A stretch of DNA of 64,000 nucleotides. Source: Verrucomicrobium sp. BvORR106. Lineage in GTDB: Bacteria; Verrucomicrobiota; Verrucomicrobiia; Verrucomicrobiales; Verrucomicrobiaceae. The DNA is taken from positions 172,548 through 236,547 of the forward strand of contig NZ_BATR01000092.1 in NCBI RefSeq assembly GCF_000739655.1, given 5' to 3'. Of this stretch, positions 60,531 through 64,000 are shown piece after piece. The notes beneath the pieces are model-generated. The model searched no databases and was not told the origin of the DNA. It saw nothing but the letters and a program-made list of their open reading frames with translations. Every line of letters starts with the position of its first letter. The stretch's first letter is position 1. The position numbers and the translations under genes were made by a program.

Positions 60531-60992
60531 ATGATTGCGAAAACGCTCAAAGCGTTCCTCGACCAGAGGAACATCAAGTATGTGGTCGTCGCGCATTCGC
60601 CTGCCTACACCGCCCAGGAGATAGCCGCCTCTGTGCATGTGCCGGGGCAGTTTCTCGCGAAGACGGTGATGGTGGTCATTGACGGGGCACTGGCCATGGC
60701 GGTGCTGCCTGCCAACCAGCGGGTGCTCATAGAAGACTTGCGTGATATCACGGAGACGGATGATGTGCGTCTGGCCCACGAAAGCGAATTCCGGGATGCC
60801 TTTCCGGATTGCGAGTCGGGGGCGATGCCGCCGTTTGGCAACCTGTATGACATGTCTGTGTATGTCTCGCCAGCGATGGCGGAACGTCACGAGATGGTCT
60901 TCAGCGCCGGGTCCCATCATGAGGTGATCAAGATGGCATGGCGTGACTATGAACGACTGGTGAAACCACACATCGTGAACTTCACGATGTAG
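60531..60992 (+). CDS. YbaK/EbsC-type aminoacyl-tRNA deacylase
   Basis: About 153 residues: MIAKTLKAFLDQRNIKYVVVAHSPAYTAQEIAASVHVPGQFLAKTVMVV, then LAMAVLPANQRVL, ESGAMPPFGNLYDMSVYVSPAM and a final VFSAGSHHEVIKM, the YbaK-like fold with the invariant catalytic Lys (AKTV) and the GAMPPFG loop. It hydrolyses mischarged tRNAs, often Cys- or Ala-tRNA(Pro). GGAGG lies five bases before ATG 60531, which decides the start over the GTG at 60525. The 218 bases before it (60307-60524) show no feature. Confidence 0.92.
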   Translation: MIAKTLKAFLDQRNIKYVVVAHSPAYTAQEIAASVHVPGQFLAKTVMVVIDGALAMAVLPANQRVLIEDLRDITETDDVRLAHESEFRDAFPDCESGAMPPFGNLYDMSVYVSPAMAERHEMVFSAGSHHEVIKMAWRDYERLVKPHIVNFTM

Positions 60993-61053
60993 GTGCGGGT
61001 CTGCCAGTCCCGGCCGTCCTGAATCGTTCGGGCGGCCGGTTGAAAGCAAGGGC

Positions 61054-62442
61054 TCAAGTCGCAGGCATCATCTTCCGCGGATCCACGGCGGCGATGATGG
61101 CGCTGACGGATTTCTGATTGAACCCCTTGAAGCCGCCTTTGCGCTGGAGGTTCTCCAGGTGACTGCCGATGGCGCCTTCTGCGAGAAAGCGCTTGGCCTG
61201 CTCGGCGTCGATGGACCCGGCCTCCACCAGGGCGTGGACGCGTTCCGCCCGGACCTGCCAGCGTTCACCCTCGGTGAAGGCCTGCTTGAGGAAGGGGAGG
61301 TCGGAGAAAGGCTTCATGGTGTTGATGCCTTCGCCGGCCAACTGGTCGCGCAGGAGCGCGTGATCAAAGCGGCACTCCAGGTGGTGCATTCCGGATTCAA
61401 GGAAACTTTCACCATGAAGCCCGGTCCAGAGTCCGATGGTGCCCAGCTTAGGCTGGGGTGGCAGAGGCTGGCGGGAAAAGTCGATCTCCGTGTCCTCGGG
61501 CAGCAGGTCCACATCGCAGAAGGAGACGATGCCCTCCACCGGCTGTTCTAGAATCTGCGCGCCCCAGCCTGCCTGGTCACCGGCGTAGTAGCGCTCGCGC
61601 CGCTCAAAGCCAAGCTTCTCCATCACGCGCATCAGGTTCACAAACTGGGTTCGTGAACTGCGGAAGGTGTGATGATCGTGATTGGCCCATCCCAGTCCGA
61701 GACGATCCTGCCGGGCTTTCTGCACCTGTGCGGCCCGGTTGCGCCGCTGCCAGAACTCTCTTTCGCCAGCAAAGACCAGATGGCAGGCCAGATCTCTACC
61801 CACCATGGCGATGATCTCATCCAGCAGGGCAAAGGTGAGTTGGTAGCCATCGTCAGCGCTGGCGAAGCGACGCTGGCGGATCTTCCACAACTCCATGGCC
61901 TGAAGCAGATGGCCGGTCATGCCATCGGCGCGATGGGCCTCAGGCAGAAATCCGCGATACCCCCGCCGCTCCACGGCATAGAAGCAGGTGCCGTGCTCAT
62001 CTGAGATGAGGGCGCGGCGAAACTTGCTGAGCGGCGGGCCCTCTATCTCCCGGGAAATCTCATGCACAGCCATGAAGTCCGCGAGGCTCTCAGCATGAAT
62101 GGCGAGGGCATTGGGGTAGCGGTCGTGGCCCTCCTCCAGGATGATGCGGGGCAACATGGCCTCCGGGTGATGCCAGGCAGCGTGCTCTGGAGGCGTCTCG
62201 GCGGTGATGTCTGGAACAAAACCAAGCGTGGTGAGGACCGGGCCATGGTTCTCGGAAAGTACAATGTAGTCCACCCAGTCCAGCAGCAGAGTTCCGGTCT
62301 CCGCGCTCATGCGGTCTGCAAGGGTGCGGGCGAAAGCATTTCGAGTGAGAAAGAGCTCGATCTGGGCGAGCAAGAAGTCTTCGGCCTCCTGGCACACGGG
62401 CCAGTCAAAGCGATTTTCGCGGTTGGGGGGCAGCGCGCTCAT
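61054..62442 (-). CDS. hglS: 2-oxoadipate dioxygenase/decarboxylase (DUF1338)
   Basis: 462 residues. Fe(II) enzyme that converts 2-oxoadipate to D-2-hydroxyglutarate with loss of CO2, a late step of lysine breakdown. Signatures: GWANHDHHTFRSSRTQFVNLMRVMEKLG, QPVEGIVSFCDVDLLP, GTIGLWTGLHGESFLESGMHHLECRFDH and a C-terminal GFKGFNQKSVSAII. It is encoded three bases after the dehydrogenase gene on the same strand, which matches a lysine-to-hydroxyglutarate operon. Confidence 0.88.
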   Translation of the reverse strand: MSALPPNRENRFDWPVCQEAEDFLLAQIELFLTRNAFARTLADRMSAETGTLLLDWVDYIVLSENHGPVLTTLGFVPDITAETPPEHAAWHHPEAMLPRIILEEGHDRYPNALAIHAESLADFMAVHEISREIEGPPLSKFRRALISDEHGTCFYAVERRGYRGFLPEAHRADGMTGHLLQAMELWKIRQRRFASADDGYQLTFALLDEIIAMVGRDLACHLVFAGEREFWQRRNRAAQVQKARQDRLGLGWANHDHHTFRSSRTQFVNLMRVMEKLGFERRERYYAGDQAGWGAQILEQPVEGIVSFCDVDLLPEDTEIDFSRQPLPPQPKLGTIGLWTGLHGESFLESGMHHLECRFDHALLRDQLAGEGINTMKPFSDLPFLKQAFTEGERWQVRAERVHALVEAGSIDAEQAKRFLAEGAIGSHLENLQRKGGFKGFNQKSVSAIIAAVDPRKMMPAT

Positions 62443-62445
62443 GGT

Positions 62446-63963
62446 TCAAGATCCTCCGAAGTGGATGCCCTGGGCGAGGGGCAGGGTGGTGCCGTAGTTC
62501 AGGGTGTTGGTCTGGCGGCGCATGTAGTTCTTCCAGGCATCGCTGCCGCTCTCCCGGCCGCCGCCGGTGTCCTTTTCCCCGCCGAAGGCACCGCCGATTT
62601 CCGCCCCGCTGGTGCCGGTATTGACGTTGGCCAGGCCACAGTCGCTGCCAGCAGGGCTGATGAAGGTCTCCGCTTCCAGGAAATCACGGGTGAAGACGGC
62701 GGAGCTCAGGCCCTGGGGCACGTCATTCTGCCAGGCGATGGCCTCGGCAAAGTGGCGGTAGGGGATGAGATACAGCAGGGGGCCGAAGGTCTCTGTGCGG
62801 AGGAGGGGAAGATCCTGGTCGCACTCCATGAGACAGGGGGTGACGTAGCAGCCGCCGGGCTGATCCAGAGGTCGGCCGCCATGGATCACTTTGCCGCCCT
62901 GATGTTTGGCCTGCTGGACGGCATCCAGATAGTGTAGGGCCGCATCCCGACTGACCATGGGGCCCATTACGGTGCTGCGGTCGAGCGGGCTACCGATGCG
63001 CAGTGAGCTGTACGCGTCCCGCAACTGGCTGCGGAAGGCGTTGAAGATGCTCTCATGCACAAAGACGCGGCGGGTCGAGGTGCAACGCTGGCCGGCCGTG
63101 CCGACGGCTCCAAACACGACCGCGCGCAGGGCGAGTGCCAGACTGGCGGATGGGGTGACGATGACGGCGTTGTTTCCTCCCAACTCCAGCAACGTGCGCC
63201 CCAGCCGGGCCTGCACGGTGCGGGCGAGACGGCGACCCATGGCGCACGACCCGGTGGCGGAGATGAGGGGGAGGCGCCGGTCTCTGGCCATGCACCGCCC
63301 GATGGGGCGTGCGGTGCCACATACCAGGGTGAAGAGCGCGGGAGACACGCCAGTCTGCCGACAGGCCTGCTCCGCCAGCCGGGTGACGGCAATGGCGCAC
63401 AGCGGGGTCAGGCTGGAGGGCTTCCACACCACAGCGTCCCCACAGACGCAGGCCAAGGCGGCATTCCATGCCCAGATAGCGACGGGGAAATTAAAGGCGG
63501 TGATGACGCCGATGGTTCCGAGTGGGTGCCACTGTTCCATGAGCCGATGTTGAGGCCGCTCGGAGGCAATGGTCAGGCCGTGGAGCTGGCGGGAGAGACC
63601 CACCGCGAAATCGCAGACGTCGATCATTTCCTGAACCTCGCCCTCGGCTTCGTCCAGGATCTTGCCCGTCTCCCATGCCACCAGACTGCCGAGCCGGGTC
63701 TTGTGCTCCCGGAGCAGCAGGCCGAAGCGTCGCACGAGTTCGCCACGCTGTGGTGCCGGGGTTATCCTCCATCTTAAGAAGGCCTCCTGGGCCCGCCCGA
63801 CGGCGTCATCGTAGTTGGCGGCGGTACCTTCCCGCACGTGTCCGAGGAGCTCACCGTCCACAGGTGTGATCACGTCTTCCACCGGGCCCGCACCATGCCA
63901 GGCGCCATCGAACACCCCGGCATTCATCTTCCCTAGACCCAGGGCTGTCATGGCGGCATGCAT
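62446..63963 (-). CDS. amaB: Aldehyde dehydrogenase, ALDH7/aminoadipate-semialdehyde type
   Basis: 505 residues. NAD(P)-binding VITAFNFPVAIWAWNAALACVCGDAVVWKPS, general base in LLELGGNNAVI, catalytic Cys in GTAGQRCTSTRR, and the ALDH7-type ending GAEIGGAFGGEKDTGGGRESGSDAWKNYMRRQTNTLNYG. ALDH7/AmaB oxidises 2-aminoadipate-6-semialdehyde to 2-aminoadipate in lysine catabolism. ATG 63963 is near the right edge; ATG 63951 is possible, and the frame stays open a little upstream. It heads the operon with hglS. Confidence 0.88.
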   Translation of the reverse strand: MHAAMTALGLGKMNAGVFDGAWHGAGPVEDVITPVDGELLGHVREGTAANYDDAVGRAQEAFLRWRITPAPQRGELVRRFGLLLREHKTRLGSLVAWETGKILDEAEGEVQEMIDVCDFAVGLSRQLHGLTIASERPQHRLMEQWHPLGTIGVITAFNFPVAIWAWNAALACVCGDAVVWKPSSLTPLCAIAVTRLAEQACRQTGVSPALFTLVCGTARPIGRCMARDRRLPLISATGSCAMGRRLARTVQARLGRTLLELGGNNAVIVTPSASLALALRAVVFGAVGTAGQRCTSTRRVFVHESIFNAFRSQLRDAYSSLRIGSPLDRSTVMGPMVSRDAALHYLDAVQQAKHQGGKVIHGGRPLDQPGGCYVTPCLMECDQDLPLLRTETFGPLLYLIPYRHFAEAIAWQNDVPQGLSSAVFTRDFLEAETFISPAGSDCGLANVNTGTSGAEIGGAFGGEKDTGGGRESGSDAWKNYMRRQTNTLNYGTTLPLAQGIHFGGS

Positions 63964-64000
63964 GGATCTGCGGGCAGAGGATCAAACGAGCATGCTCGAC

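Noticed and set aside
1..64000. Search by eye for tRNA, rRNA, CRISPR arrays, riboswitches and complete insertion sequences
   Set aside because: Nothing met the standard; no array of short spaced repeats, no transposase gene and no conserved RNA core was seen.

Overview
The window is a GC-rich stretch of a free-living, LPS-bearing Gram-negative chromosome. The gene mix fits a verrucomicrobium best, perhaps the Verrucomicrobium/Roseimicrobium/Prosthecobacter group: kinase-PEGA-sulfatase-maturation-like fusions, a DUF1338 lysine-catabolism pair, a plant-type sugar kinase, and Wsp-like signalling joined to a TonB receptor. That placement is inference from gene content; there is no rRNA here. I see no tRNA, rRNA, CRISPR array, prophage or complete insertion sequence. 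Coding density is high, with many 4-base start/stop overlaps.

1-10.6 kb: a release-factor-like ribosome rescue protein cut by the left edge, thymidylate synthase, a PQQ-propeller protein coupled to a metallophosphoesterase, and a tandem array of large nested-palindrome repeats. Then a sugar kinase-MurQ fusion for peptidoglycan recycling, two proteins of unknown role, IspH, and a small winged-helix regulator with its membrane partner. A part-copy of the repeat lies at 10.4 kb. 10.6-17.5 kb: DeoC; a glucuronokinase next to GalU (a possible two-step route to UDP-glucuronate); a Gfo/Idh/MocA oxidoreductase coupled to LpxB; and two unknowns. 17.6-32.1 kb: two glycosyltransferases, a LolA-like protein, a Ser/Thr kinase fusion, zinc-ribbon membrane proteins split by an in-frame stop, an L,D-transpeptidase, a cellulose-synthase-like transferase, a CYTH protein, TerC and RecD2. 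32.2-33.9 kb: an AbrB/Doc toxin-antitoxin pair with a palindromic operator candidate, an H-type lectin and a periplasmic rhodanese.

33.9-52.8 kb is a signalling island. Two single-domain response regulators precede a plus-strand run, cheW-cheR(TPR)-cheW-cheB-(receiver-histidine kinase). This converges on a minus-strand run that reads, in transcription order, TonB receptor-YfiR-chemoreceptor-CheA(receiver)-(receiver-PP2C phosphatase). The core matches a Wsp pathway (WspA-F). The receptor's periplasmic part looks like the CHASE8 domain of YfiN and is encoded beside a YfiR homologue. The outputs are a histidine kinase and a phosphatase rather than a diguanylate cyclase. Two further sensor kinases follow; one is split by a frameshift at a run of six G.

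53-64 kb: ilvB and ilvH separated by an inserted four-helix-bundle cassette; PolX; a ceramidase-like protein; a DDAH-like amidinohydrolase; a YbaK-type deacylase; and, at the right edge, an aminoadipate-semialdehyde dehydrogenase plus 2-oxoadipate dioxygenase operon for lysine catabolism.
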